NCBI GenBank assembly: GCA_030549905.1 | Contig: JAUQQK010000002.1 | Span: forward strand, 1-64,000 | Direction of reading: 5' to 3' | Source of the DNA: Aquificota bacterium | Lineage (GTDB): Bacteria > Aquificota > Aquificia > Aquificales > Aquificaceae | DNA length: 64,000 bases | In this document: positions 45,539 to 54,253 of the stretch, piece after piece | How the letters are laid out: each line of letters begins with the position of its first letter | How positions within the stretch are numbered: the first letter of the stretch is position 1 | Position numbers and translations under genes: made by a program | The notes under the pieces: model-generated | Told to the model about the DNA's origin: nothing | The model's input: the letters and a program-made list of their open reading frames with translations, nothing else | Database searches by the model: none

Positions 45539-46658
45539 GGATATAAACCTTGACACCATAAACCTTGATAGCCTTTTAAGGGATATATCAAACAGAAGGC
45601 TAACAGGTTATGCCCGCATAGTTTACTGGGATACAGAGGATTACATCTTCTATCTGGAGGGCACACCCAAGTATGCATTGAGGGTTTTTGAGGAAGGAAG
45701 AAGTGAGCTTCTTAGCAGGTCTGGATACACAAGGCTTGAAAAAAGCGGAACCTTTTCTTTCTATTCCACATCTATACTGGATTTGTTATCTGTATTGAGA
45801 ACAGAAAGGGAAGAACTCACACCCTTTAATTTTGTTCCTTACGGGGACGAGTTTCTGCCTTCTATGCTCATAGCACACACGAGCCCGGAGAAGGTTTTTG
45901 AACAGGCAAAAAGAAGCCACTTTTATGGCTACGCGGTATTTTTTAACACGGAGGACTTTTTATACATGGTCTTTTTAGCAAACGGCGAGCCAATAAGGGC
46001 ATATCCCTTTACGGATAAAGCCATTACACTTACGCTGGACCCGGATAATACTTACATCTCCCTCTTATACACGGAGCCGGAGCTGGTCTATTTTCTCGCT
46101 TCTATGGGTTCGTTTGGAAAACAGGAGGCACAAAGAGTGAGAAGCAACGCTGAATTAAAACTGTTGATAAATAACCTAAAAGCCAATAGAATGAGCTTTC
46201 TTATTGATATGCCCATATCCCCGGGCTTCAGGTTTTTTGCTGGTTTATATTCTGGTGTGGAGTTGTTTAGGCTCTATAGAAAGGTCAATGACCTCTTGAG
46301 GGAAGAACCACAGCTAAAGGAAGGAAAAAGCTACAAGGTGAATATATACAGCATAAATGTTAAAACCTCTTTCGAACCTGTTTCTATAAGCTTCAATCTT
46401 CAAAGGGAAGCCAAAACCACCAGGAGTGGCGAGGTTGTAAAACCAGAGACCCTGAGGGGTATAAAACAGGCTTTTATTGAAGAAATTGGACCTATCGGTC
46501 CTCTTGTGTGGAATAAGGTTTTAAAGGACCTGGGTTATACGGAGGATAGTATAACCATGGAAGAGTTGAGAAGCATGGTAAATATGCTTGCCAAAGAAAT
46601 ACCCGATGAAAAACATGCAAAAAACTTTGAAGAAAAAGCGAGGAGGTGGCTTACATGA
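45516..46658 (+). CDS. Unknown protein linked to the MglA module
   Basis: 380 aa with no signal peptide or transmembrane helix. The first third (INLDSLLRDISNRRLTGYAR, then VYWDTEDYIFYLEGTP) has the character of a PATAN/DUF4388-like domain, found in bacterial signalling and gliding regulators. A similar motif returns at residues 131-160 (YGYAVFFNTEDFLYMVFLAN), suggesting a duplicated domain. The C-terminal 60 residues (EEIGPIGPLVWNKVLKDLGY) are a small helical module. It lies between mglA and a heme sensor gene, overlapping both. Inferred role: effector or scaffold of the GTPase. Confidence 0.75.
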   Translation: MQGAPLYRDINLDTINLDSLLRDISNRRLTGYARIVYWDTEDYIFYLEGTPKYALRVFEEGRSELLSRSGYTRLEKSGTFSFYSTSILDLLSVLRTEREELTPFNFVPYGDEFLPSMLIAHTSPEKVFEQAKRSHFYGYAVFFNTEDFLYMVFLANGEPIRAYPFTDKAITLTLDPDNTYISLLYTEPELVYFLASMGSFGKQEAQRVRSNAELKLLINNLKANRMSFLIDMPISPGFRFFAGLYSGVELFRLYRKVNDLLREEPQLKEGKSYKVNIYSINVKTSFEPVSISFNLQREAKTTRSGEVVKPETLRGIKQAFIEEIGPIGPLVWNKVLKDLGYTEDSITMEELRSMVNMLAKEIPDEKHAKNFEEKARRWLT

Positions 46659-47557
46659 AAAGGCTATTGCCCAAAAGCATAAGATGGAAGATTAGCCTGC
46701 CCGTGCTTATCTTTGGTATAATTGCGGGCTTAGGAACGGGTTATTATACATACCACACGGAGGTTCAAACTGCCATTAAGACAACAGAAGAGAAGGTTGA
46801 TACAGCGATTAACTTCAGCGAAAGTTCAAGGGAGTATGTGAGAAAGACTTTAAGGCCTATTATTTCCGACTTCCTTGCGAGGGCCAAGGGATGCGTGCAA
46901 GAGGATTTTATTCTTGAAGCTCAGTCCTCTAGCTTCTTCACAGCATCTATTTTCAACATGGTCAATGAAAAAATGCCAGACTTCAAGTTAAGACAGGTAG
47001 CATACAACCCCATTAACCCCAAAAACAACCCTACTCCCGAGGAAGCGAAAATAATAAACTTTATGAGAGCAAGCAACACAAAGGAGTATTCGGGTGTCAT
47101 AGAATCAAACGGTCAAAGATACTTTGTAAGTGCTTTTGGTAAAGTGGCAGAAGCGGGCTGTATGCAGTGCCATTCTACAAGGGAGGCTATGCCAAAAAGC
47201 CTTGTAGCAAAGTATAACCCTCAATACGACCCCAACTGGAAGGTGGGTGAGCTGGTGGGTGCGGTTATTGTATCTGTACCTTTTGAAACCATCATATTAA
47301 AGGCTCAACTTAACGGTCTTGTAAGAGGGCTTGGGGTCTTTGGCATATTTTTAGCCATAACCCTCTTTATAATCTTAGCCCTTGACAGGCTTGTTTTCAA
47401 ACCCATAGAAGAGCTACAGAGGAAAGCGGAAGAAATTGCAAAGGGCAATGTGGATGAACCAATTGAAGTAAAGTCTGATGACGAGATTGGCAAGCTCGCT
47501 GAAGCCTTTGAGAGAATGAGGGTAAGTATAAAGAAGGTAATGGACCTACTCAAATGA
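46655..47557 (+). CDS. c-heme periplasmic sensor with HAMP domain, no output domain
   Basis: 300 aa from ATG 46655, with GAGGAGG upstream. A transmembrane helix (about 11-32) is followed by a periplasmic Tll0287/DUF3365-like domain with a heme c site CMQCH at residues 169-173, a second membrane helix (about 224-246) and a HAMP domain (about 246-300: FKPIEELQRKAEEIAKGN, EIGKLAEAFERM). It ends there, without a kinase, methyl-accepting or cyclase domain. It could sense redox state or a ligand such as NO or O2 and signal to the proteins encoded just before it. Confidence 0.87.
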   Translation: MKRLLPKSIRWKISLPVLIFGIIAGLGTGYYTYHTEVQTAIKTTEEKVDTAINFSESSREYVRKTLRPIISDFLARAKGCVQEDFILEAQSSSFFTASIFNMVNEKMPDFKLRQVAYNPINPKNNPTPEEAKIINFMRASNTKEYSGVIESNGQRYFVSAFGKVAEAGCMQCHSTREAMPKSLVAKYNPQYDPNWKVGELVGAVIVSVPFETIILKAQLNGLVRGLGVFGIFLAITLFIILALDRLVFKPIEELQRKAEEIAKGNVDEPIEVKSDDEIGKLAEAFERMRVSIKKVMDLLK

Positions 47558-47563
47558 TATAAT
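47558..47563 (+). promoter_or_regulatory. -10 box of proS
   Basis: A perfect TATAAT ends 6 nt before the proS ATG, and no Shine-Dalgarno is present. Transcription would begin at or next to the ATG, giving a leaderless mRNA. The box overlaps nothing and starts right after the HAMP gene stop. Confidence 0.6.
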
Positions 47564-47569
47564 TCTTCC

Positions 47570-49282
47570 ATGCGTTGGAGCAGGTATTTCTGGTATACTT
47601 CAAAGGAAGAACCTGCAGAGGCTCAATCTCCTTCTCACAGATTGCTTTTAAAGGGTGGTTTTATAAAGCAAGTTTCAGCAGGAATATATGAATTTACTCC
47701 ACCCGGGTTGAGAGTTCTGAGAAAGATAGAAAACATAGTAAGGAAAGAAATGGACAGAAGTGGTGCTCAGGAAGTGCTCCTTTCTGTCTTAAACCCCGCG
47801 GAGCTGTGGAAGGAAACAGGAAGGTGGGAGCTTTATGGTAGAGAATTATTTACACTCAAAGATAGAAATGGTAGAGACTACTGTCTTGGACCTACTCATG
47901 AGGAGGAGATAACGGATCTTGTGCGTTCTTATGTAAATTCCTACAGACAGCTTCCTCTTATACTCTATCAGATTCAGGTAAAGTTCAGAGACGAAAAACG
48001 TCCTAGGTTTGGTCTCATAAGAGCAAGAGAGTTTATCATGAAGGATGCCTATTCTTTTGACACGGATGAATTTTCCGCCATGCTTTCATATGAGACTGTG
48101 AAGTTTGCCTATGAAAGAATCTTTAAAAAGCTAAGGCTTAAAACCCTTATGGCACAGGCAAGCGTAGGAGCGATAGGTGGTATAAGCTCACATGAGTTTG
48201 TGGTTTTAACTGACTATGGAGAGGCAAGGGTTGCCTACTGCGAAGGCTGTGGCTACTGTGCCAATGCGGAAATAGTGAGTTTGAAAAAGCCTCAAGAGGA
48301 GCAAGAGGAAGAAAAGCTTCTTCAAGAAGTGCATACACCCGGCACAGATACTATAGAAAAGCTCGCTTCTTATCTTGGCGTGCCTGCAAGGAAGATAATA
48401 AAGGCTGTTCTCCACATAGTGAATGAGTCAAAGCCTGTTATGTTCCTCATAAGAGGAGATAGAGCTGTAGATGAAAACAAGGTGGAGGCTGTGCTTGGAA
48501 CAGAAAACTTCAGACTGGCAGAAGACAAAGAAGTCTATGAGCTTCTTAAGACCACAAAAGGATTTATAGGACCTTTTAACCTTCCTCCTTCTGTGGAAGT
48601 CTATTGGGATAACTCCACTTACGGTATAAAGAATGCGGTAATAGCCTTTAACAAGCCAGATTATCATTACATAAACGCAAACCCAGGCAGAGATTTTAAA
48701 CAGGAGAAGTTTGTAGATGTATGTCAGGTGGAAGAGAAAGACCCATGTCCTCAATGCGGAGCACCCCTAAAGGTTAGCAGAGGTCTTGAGGTGGGACATA
48801 TATTCCTCCTTGGTACAAGGTATTCAGAACCTATGAAAGCTTTCTATAAGGACGCTCAAGGTCAAGAAAAACCAATAATAATGGGCTGTTATGGTATAGG
48901 CATATCAAGGTGTGTGTCTGCCGTAGTGGAGCAGTATCATGATGAAAAAGGTATAAAGTGGCCTACAACGGTAGCACCTTTTGAGTTAGATATCATATGT
49001 GTAAATCCTTCTGACCAAGAACAAAAGGAAGTTTCGGAAAAACTCTATATGCTTGCTCAGGAGCATGGCATAGAGACTATATACGATGATAGAGATGAAA
49101 GTCCGGGCTTTAAGTTTGCAGATGCGGACTTATGTGGCTTTCCCTACAGGCTGGTGGTTGGTAAGAAAGTAAAAGAAGGAAAGGTGGAGCTTCAAAACAG
49201 GCACACAGGCGAGAGAATAGACCTTGATATAGACAGGGCAGTAGAAGAGGCGAAGAAGCTCATAGAAGAGGACAAAAAGTAG
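47570..49282 (+). CDS. proS: Prolyl-tRNA synthetase
   Basis: 570 aa, bacterial type with an inserted editing domain (about 225-400). Class II motifs are visible: FTPPGLRVLRKIE, QVKFRDEKRPRFGLIRAREF, and the motif 3 region MGCYGIGISRCVSAV. An unusual CEGCGYCANAE and CPQCGAP pair suggests a zinc site in or near the insert. No Shine-Dalgarno; TATAAT 6 nt before ATG. Confidence 0.96.
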   Translation: MRWSRYFWYTSKEEPAEAQSPSHRLLLKGGFIKQVSAGIYEFTPPGLRVLRKIENIVRKEMDRSGAQEVLLSVLNPAELWKETGRWELYGRELFTLKDRNGRDYCLGPTHEEEITDLVRSYVNSYRQLPLILYQIQVKFRDEKRPRFGLIRAREFIMKDAYSFDTDEFSAMLSYETVKFAYERIFKKLRLKTLMAQASVGAIGGISSHEFVVLTDYGEARVAYCEGCGYCANAEIVSLKKPQEEQEEEKLLQEVHTPGTDTIEKLASYLGVPARKIIKAVLHIVNESKPVMFLIRGDRAVDENKVEAVLGTENFRLAEDKEVYELLKTTKGFIGPFNLPPSVEVYWDNSTYGIKNAVIAFNKPDYHYINANPGRDFKQEKFVDVCQVEEKDPCPQCGAPLKVSRGLEVGHIFLLGTRYSEPMKAFYKDAQGQEKPIIMGCYGIGISRCVSAVVEQYHDEKGIKWPTTVAPFELDIICVNPSDQEQKEVSEKLYMLAQEHGIETIYDDRDESPGFKFADADLCGFPYRLVVGKKVKEGKVELQNRHTGERIDLDIDRAVEEAKKLIEEDKK

Positions 49283-49942
49283 TTATAAAATTTCAAAACC
49301 TTTTACACGGCTATCAGAGGTGAGTTTTCTAATAAGCTCTTGAAGTTCTTCTTCTGAAAGGTCTATTTCAAGGCTTAGGCTTATACCTTCTTCTTCCCTT
49401 CTCATAGCTTGTATCCTGTATTCTTTGAAAATCTTGCTTATGTATGTATTTGGGTCTTCTGTTTCCTCAAAAATTAATCTTATCACCCTTCTTTTGCCAA
49501 GGCTTATAAACTCTCTTTCTATCCTGCTCATAAGAGAAAGAACCAGCAGTAGCATGATGGTTGTGTATATGGATAGTACATACATGCCTGCACCTGCTGA
49601 AAGACCTATGCCTGCGGTAGTCCAAAGACTGGCAGCGGTTGTAAGACCCTTTATAGATACACCTATCCTTATTATGGCACCAGCACCAAGAAAACCTATG
49701 CCTGCTATTACTTGAGAGATTATCCTTGATGGGTCTGAGTTTTCTCCATGAAGTACGGATACATGAAAGGCTAAAATACTCATGAGAGCTGAACCTATAG
49801 CCATGATGGAGTGTGTTCTAAAACCTGCAGGTTGTTTTCTTCTTTCTCTTTCTAAGCCTATGAGAGAGCCTAAAAGAAAGGCAAGAAAGAGCCTAAAAAA
49901 GCCTTCCCATATAGGAAAGGGTAGTTCTTCTACAAACTTCAT
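49283..49942 (-). CDS. MgtC/SapB-family membrane protein
   Basis: 219 aa from the ATG at 49942; the frame extends upstream without family character. Family signatures: LAFLLGSLIGLERERRKQPA, GFRTHSIMAIGSALMS, GIGFLGAGAIIR and GLTTAASLWTTAGIGL over about five helices. A C-terminal ACT-like cytoplasmic domain follows (VIRLIFEETEDPNTYISKI). MgtC-type proteins relate to magnesium limitation and ATP synthase control. Convergent with proS, abutting its stop. Confidence 0.9.
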   Translation of the reverse strand: MKFVEELPFPIWEGFFRLFLAFLLGSLIGLERERRKQPAGFRTHSIMAIGSALMSILAFHVSVLHGENSDPSRIISQVIAGIGFLGAGAIIRIGVSIKGLTTAASLWTTAGIGLSAGAGMYVLSIYTTIMLLLVLSLMSRIEREFISLGKRRVIRLIFEETEDPNTYISKIFKEYRIQAMRREEEGISLSLEIDLSEEELQELIRKLTSDSRVKGFEIL

Positions 49943-49993
49943 GGTGGATATTTTAAAGGTTGTCATTGAGCTATACTTGAGATAAATTTTTAA

Positions 49994-50007
49994 TGAACAA
50001 CCATTCA
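49994..50007 (+). promoter_or_regulatory. Hydrogenase operator, copy 1 (before hypB)
   Basis: TGAAC-AACC-ATTCA, one mismatch from the inverted repeat TGAAT-N4-ATTCA found at the two other hydrogenase promoters of this island. It ends 10 nt before the hypB ATG, just upstream of GGAGG. A possible promoter is TTGAGC (49966-49971) with TTTAAT (49989-49994). Confidence 0.55.
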
Positions 50008-50017
50008 GGAGGAAGCC

Positions 50018-50737
50018 ATGTGTAAAGAATGTGGTTGTGCGGACGGGCACAGGCATATGCATAAGGAAGAGACGAAGGAAGTAAGCCTTTTTAAGAAAGT
50101 GCTTGAAAAGAATGACCTTCAGGCTCAGGAAAACAGAGAGCATTTTGAGGAGCATGGTGTGTTTGCCATAAACCTCATGTCATCACCGGGTGCGGGTAAA
50201 ACCACACTTCTTGAAAGGACGGTGGAGCTTTTAAATGAGTTTAAAATCGGTGTTATTGAGGGGGACCTGGAAACGGAAATAGACGCACAGAGGCTAAGGG
50301 CAAAGGGTGTACCTGCCTGTCAGATAACCACCGGAGGTGCCTGCCACCTTGACGCCTTTATGGTGCATGAAGGCATACATGAGCTTCCCATGGAAGAGCT
50401 GGACCTTGTTTTTATAGAAAACGTGGGAAACCTTGTGTGTCCTGCCAGCTACGATGTGGGGGCTCATCTAAATGTGGTGCTTCTCTCCGTAGTGGAAGGT
50501 GATGACAAGCCTGAAAAGTATCCCGTCATGTTCAGACAGGCTCAGCTTCTTGTGATAACAAAGATAGACCTTTTGCCTTATGTGGATTTCAGCGTGGAAA
50601 GGGCTGTAAGGTCAGCAAGAAAGGTTAATCCGAGCATTGATGTAATAAGGCTTTCCGCAAAAACAGGTGAAGGACTTGAGGAATGGGTTGAATATTTACG
50701 CTTTAAGGTAAGAAGCTTTAAAAGGAGCCTGATATGA
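50018..50737 (+). CDS. hypB: Hydrogenase nickel incorporation protein HypB
   Basis: 239 aa GTPase that delivers nickel to the NiFe site. The N-terminal high-affinity metal motif CKECGCADGHRHMHK is followed by the GTPase P-loop NLMSSPGAGKTTLLE and the FIENVGNLVCPASYD core. The base-binding TKIDLLPY is intact. First gene of a hypB-hydrogenase-hypEAF operon; its stop overlaps the small-subunit start as ATGA. Confidence 0.96.
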   Translation: MCKECGCADGHRHMHKEETKEVSLFKKVLEKNDLQAQENREHFEEHGVFAINLMSSPGAGKTTLLERTVELLNEFKIGVIEGDLETEIDAQRLRAKGVPACQITTGGACHLDAFMVHEGIHELPMEELDLVFIENVGNLVCPASYDVGAHLNVVLLSVVEGDDKPEKYPVMFRQAQLLVITKIDLLPYVDFSVERAVRSARKVNPSIDVIRLSAKTGEGLEEWVEYLRFKVRSFKRSLI

Positions 50738-51564
50738 AGGCACTCTGGCTTCAAAGACTTACATGCTGTGGAAATACTCATTCCTTTTTGAATTACGAGG
50801 GGCTTGAATATCTCTTTAGCAGGTTTGAATACTTCTACCATCCCTCTCTGTCTCTTGAAAGTGAGGAAGAGGTCGTAGAAAGATTTTTAAAAGAAGATTT
50901 TGACTTGCTTCTTGTGGAGGGTGCGGTAAGGAGGGATGATGTAGTCCTAAAGGAGCTTTCTAAAAGGGCTCGCTTTGTGGTGGCAGTAGGAAGCTGTGCG
51001 GTCTATGGAAACATACCAGCCCTTTCTGACCCTGAGGTCTGCGGGCTAAACTACAGGTTTAAGGAAAGAGATGGGCTATTAGAGGACCCTGAGGTGATAA
51101 ACCTACCGGGCTGTCCTGCCCACCCTTACTGGATAGCACATACCATATTCCTGTTGATGCAGGGTAAAAAGCCCGAGCTTGACCAGCTGGGAAGGCCTAA
51201 GGACTTTTATTCTTCCCTTACCCACTGGGGATGTACAAGGAACGAGTATTTTGAGTGGAAGGTAGATGCGGAAGAGCTGGGTTCTGAAAGGGGCTGTCTT
51301 TTTTACCACTTTGGATGCAGAGGTCCTCTCTCCTACAGCTCCTGCAACAGGATTTTATGGAACGGTGTTAGCTCAAAGACACGTGCTGGAACCCCCTGTT
51401 TTGGATGCACAGAGTATGACTTTCCGAGGAGGGGTCTGTGGGAGACAAGACAGTATGCGGGCATACCTGCAGAGCTTCCAATAGGAGTTTCCAAAAGAGG
51501 TTACATAATGCTATCCGGAATTGCAAAAATGTTTGCCCCTGAAAGATTGAAGAATGAAGGTTAA
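50734..51564 (+). CDS. NiFe hydrogenase small subunit, group 2 type, cytoplasmic
   Basis: 276 aa without a Tat signal or membrane anchor. The proximal cluster region reads LTCCGNTHSFLN: the second Cys of the usual CxxC is Asn, as in cyanobacterial-type group 2 enzymes (CxGNTxSFLN), with an extra Cys beside the first. Other cluster ligands are in GSCAVYGN, LPGCPAHPYW, HWGCTRNEYFEW and SSCNRILW...CFGCTEYDFP. Aquifex also has a soluble third hydrogenase of this kind. Likely role: cytoplasmic H2 oxidation feeding biosynthesis, or H2 sensing. It overlaps the large-subunit gene by 11 nt. Confidence 0.88.
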   Translation: MKALWLQRLTCCGNTHSFLNYEGLEYLFSRFEYFYHPSLSLESEEEVVERFLKEDFDLLLVEGAVRRDDVVLKELSKRARFVVAVGSCAVYGNIPALSDPEVCGLNYRFKERDGLLEDPEVINLPGCPAHPYWIAHTIFLLMQGKKPELDQLGRPKDFYSSLTHWGCTRNEYFEWKVDAEELGSERGCLFYHFGCRGPLSYSSCNRILWNGVSSKTRAGTPCFGCTEYDFPRRGLWETRQYAGIPAELPIGVSKRGYIMLSGIAKMFAPERLKNEG

Positions 51565-52861
51565 AAGCATAAACCTTGAAAGGGTAGAAGGCACTGCAAG
51601 GCTTGAGCTGGTCTGGAAGGATGGATTTATAGAAGACGCAAGGGTGAGCTTCCCCTATACACGAGGAATTGAAAGGGTTTTAAAGGATAGACCTTACATG
51701 GACGCCCTTGTAATAACGCCAAGGGTATGCGGTATATGTGGTCATGCTCATCTTATAGCTTGCGTAAGGGCTCTTGAAAAGGCAATGGGTATAGAACCTA
51801 CACTAAAGGCTTCGCTGGTAAGAAATATCACTCAAAGCTTTGAGATACTTCAAAACCACATAAAGTGGTTTTACCTCTTCATACTTCCGGAGTTTCTTCA
51901 AGACAGTAATGGGCTTAGGAAATTGTATGAGCCCTTTAAGGGTAGAAGGTGGTTTCTTGCCATAAGGCAGGCTGCTCAGGCGGTTAAGGCTATAGCTCTT
52001 TTTTCTGGGCAGTGGCCCCATTCTTCTTACGCGGTACCCGGAGGTATCACCTCCAACCCAAAGCCTTCGGATTTGGCACAGCTTGAGGCAATAACTCATC
52101 AGATAAGGGATTTTTTCCTAAAGCAGGTGGTTGGGCTTGAAGAGGAAGAGCTAAGAAGGTTTTTAGAGGGAGGAAGCCTTTCCCTCCTGAAGGGCGACCT
52201 TGGGCTTTTCCTTGAATTTGCACATAAAGAAGGTCTTTTCAGGGCCGGCAGAGCATACAACAGGCTTCTGAGCGGTGGAGAACTTTACAATCCTTCTGGT
52301 TTCTACTGTAAGAAAACCTATCATGGAAGAATAAAGCCTTCTGCTCTTCAGGAGCTTACCCCCCCTTCCTACTCCACTGTAAGCCCTCTGAGATACAGGT
52401 CCTTTCCTTATGAGACGGGTCCTCTCTCAAGACAGCTTCTTTCTGGAAACAGGTTTATAAAAAACCTCCACAGGGAGTATGGTGATTCCTTTATGGTCAG
52501 GGTGGTTGCCCGTGTGCTTGAAATATGGCATATACTTTCCCGCATAGAAGAAGGGACAAAAAGGCTCTACGAGTGCCTTCATGAGCCTTCCACCTCCTTA
52601 AAGAAACCTCCTCATGTAAAGAGGGCTTACGGTTATGCCTTCGTGGAGGCTGCAAGGGGAACCCTGATGCATGAGGTGGAGATAGAGGAGGGTCTTATAA
52701 AAAGGTACAGAATTATAACACCCTCTCAGTGGAATTTGGGACCAAGGTGTGAGAGGTTTCTGGGCGTGGCGGAAAGGGCTATTGTGGGGCTTGAAAGCGA
52801 AAGGCAGGCGATGCTGGTGCTCAGAAGCTTTGACCTCTGTTCTGTATGCACAACCCGTTAG
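51554..52861 (+). CDS. NiFe hydrogenase large subunit, group 2 type, no C-terminal extension
   Basis: 435 aa. The N-terminal nickel motif is RVCGICGHAHLIACVRALE. The C-terminal motif is FDLCSVCTTR and the protein stops there, so no peptide remains for an endopeptidase to remove, as in HupV/HoxC-like subunits. The usual DPCxxCxxH is altered (Leu for Pro, Arg for His). The four nickel-ligating cysteines are all present, so the active site can still form. It lies between its small subunit and hypE. Confidence 0.88.
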   Translation: MKVKSINLERVEGTARLELVWKDGFIEDARVSFPYTRGIERVLKDRPYMDALVITPRVCGICGHAHLIACVRALEKAMGIEPTLKASLVRNITQSFEILQNHIKWFYLFILPEFLQDSNGLRKLYEPFKGRRWFLAIRQAAQAVKAIALFSGQWPHSSYAVPGGITSNPKPSDLAQLEAITHQIRDFFLKQVVGLEEEELRRFLEGGSLSLLKGDLGLFLEFAHKEGLFRAGRAYNRLLSGGELYNPSGFYCKKTYHGRIKPSALQELTPPSYSTVSPLRYRSFPYETGPLSRQLLSGNRFIKNLHREYGDSFMVRVVARVLEIWHILSRIEEGTKRLYECLHEPSTSLKKPPHVKRAYGYAFVEAARGTLMHEVEIEEGLIKRYRIITPSQWNLGPRCERFLGVAERAIVGLESERQAMLVLRSFDLCSVCTTR

Positions 52862-52871
52862 GAGGTTTAGC

Positions 52872-53867
52872 ATGAAAAGGATAAAGCTTGCGGAAGGCGG
52901 TGGCGGAGAGGAAACCTGGAGGTTGATTAAAGCGCTATTTCTCAAATACTTTGATAATCCTCATCTTTCATCTCTTGAAGACTCAGCCCTGTTAGAGGTT
53001 CCTTCAAAGCTTGCCTTTACAACAGATGCCTTTACAGTAAAGCCCCTTTTCTTTCCAGGCGGTGATATAGGAAAGCTGGCAGTTGCAGGTACGCTCAACG
53101 ATCTTGCAGTAATGGGTGCGAGACCCTTATACCTTTCAATTAGCTTTATTATTGAGGAAGGCTTTCCTTATGAAGACCTTGAAAAGATAGTAGAAAGTAT
53201 GGCAAAGACCATAAGAGAATATAACGTCCAAGTAGTAGCAGGTGATACGAAAGTGGTTCCTTCGGGGCAGGTGGACGGGCTTTTTATATGCACTTCAGGT
53301 ATAGGAAAAGTGATATATGATGGGCTTTCATGCAGGAATATAAGAGAAGGTGATGCCATAATAGTTTCCGGCACGGTGGGAGACCATGGAGCCTGCATAC
53401 TTGCCCAGAGAGAGGGCTTTTATGGAGAGCTTGAGAGCGACTGTGCAGTTCTCTGGAACCTTGTGGAAAAGCTTCTATCTTCCGGAGTGGAGGTGCATGC
53501 CATGAGAGACCCTACAAGGGGTGGACTTTCAGCGGTCTTACACGAGTGGGCAAATTCCTCAGGAGTTTCCTTTTTGATAGAAGAAGAAGCTATTCCTATA
53601 AAAGAAGAAGTAAAGGGTCTTTGTGAGTTTCTTGGTCTTGAGCCTTATCATTTTGCCTGTGAAGGGAGGTTTGTATTGGCGGTAAAGCCTGAGGATGCGG
53701 AAAAAACCTTAGATATTTTACGTTCCGACCCACTCGGAAGCTCTGCAAACCTTATAGGCTATGCTATAAAGCCCCAGGGCTATCCTAAGGTTATACTAAA
53801 AACCCCTTATGGCACGCATAGGCTTCTGGAGCCACCGGCTGGAGAGCTTCTACCAAGGATTTGCTGA
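52872..53867 (+). CDS. hypE: Hydrogenase maturation protein HypE
   Basis: 331 aa from ATG 52872, with GGAGG 6 nt before. It dehydrates the carbamoyl group handed to its C-terminal Cys by HypF into a cyanide ligand. Seen are FTTDAFTVKPLFFPGGDIGKLA (ATP-binding), the Gly-rich start LAEGGGGEETWRLI, MRDPTRGGLSAVLHEW, and the terminal PRIC with the essential cysteine. Its stop shares a base with the hypA start. Confidence 0.96.
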   Translation: MKRIKLAEGGGGEETWRLIKALFLKYFDNPHLSSLEDSALLEVPSKLAFTTDAFTVKPLFFPGGDIGKLAVAGTLNDLAVMGARPLYLSISFIIEEGFPYEDLEKIVESMAKTIREYNVQVVAGDTKVVPSGQVDGLFICTSGIGKVIYDGLSCRNIREGDAIIVSGTVGDHGACILAQREGFYGELESDCAVLWNLVEKLLSSGVEVHAMRDPTRGGLSAVLHEWANSSGVSFLIEEEAIPIKEEVKGLCEFLGLEPYHFACEGRFVLAVKPEDAEKTLDILRSDPLGSSANLIGYAIKPQGYPKVILKTPYGTHRLLEPPAGELLPRIC

Positions 53868-54211
53868 TGCATGAATTTTCCATAGTTCAAAACCTTCTTG
53901 AGCTTCTTGAAGAGGAAGTGGAAAAGCATAAGGCAAAAAGGGTTTGTCGTGTGGAAGTGCTTGTAGGTCTTCTTTCGGGTGTAGAACCTCATCTTTTAGA
54001 GCTTGCCTTTGAAACTTTCAAAGAGGGAACGGTGGCGGAAAAAGCAGAGCTGGTGCTTCAAATAGAAAAACTTAAAATCTTTTGTGAGGACTGCGGTAAG
54101 GAGTTTGAAAAGGAAGAACTAAATGCCCTCTGTCCTTCCTGCGGTGGATTGAACACTCGCATAGTGGGCGGGCAGGAGCTTCTTCTTAAAAGCGTTGAAC
54201 TGGAGGTTTAA
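53867..54211 (+). CDS. hypA: Hydrogenase nickel metallochaperone HypA
   Basis: 114 aa from ATG 53867, needed because nickel binding uses the N-terminal MHE. It begins MHEFSIVQNLLELLEEE, and the zinc domain has CEDCGKEF and CPSCG. It hands nickel to the large subunit with HypB. A 42-bp gap to hypF carries GGGAGG and a 12-codon mini-ORF at 54230. Confidence 0.95.
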   Translation: MHEFSIVQNLLELLEEEVEKHKAKRVCRVEVLVGLLSGVEPHLLELAFETFKEGTVAEKAELVLQIEKLKIFCEDCGKEFEKEELNALCPSCGGLNTRIVGGQELLLKSVELEV

Positions 54212-54253
54212 GGGAGGATACGATAACGATGTTAAGCATAGTGCATAGAAGAG

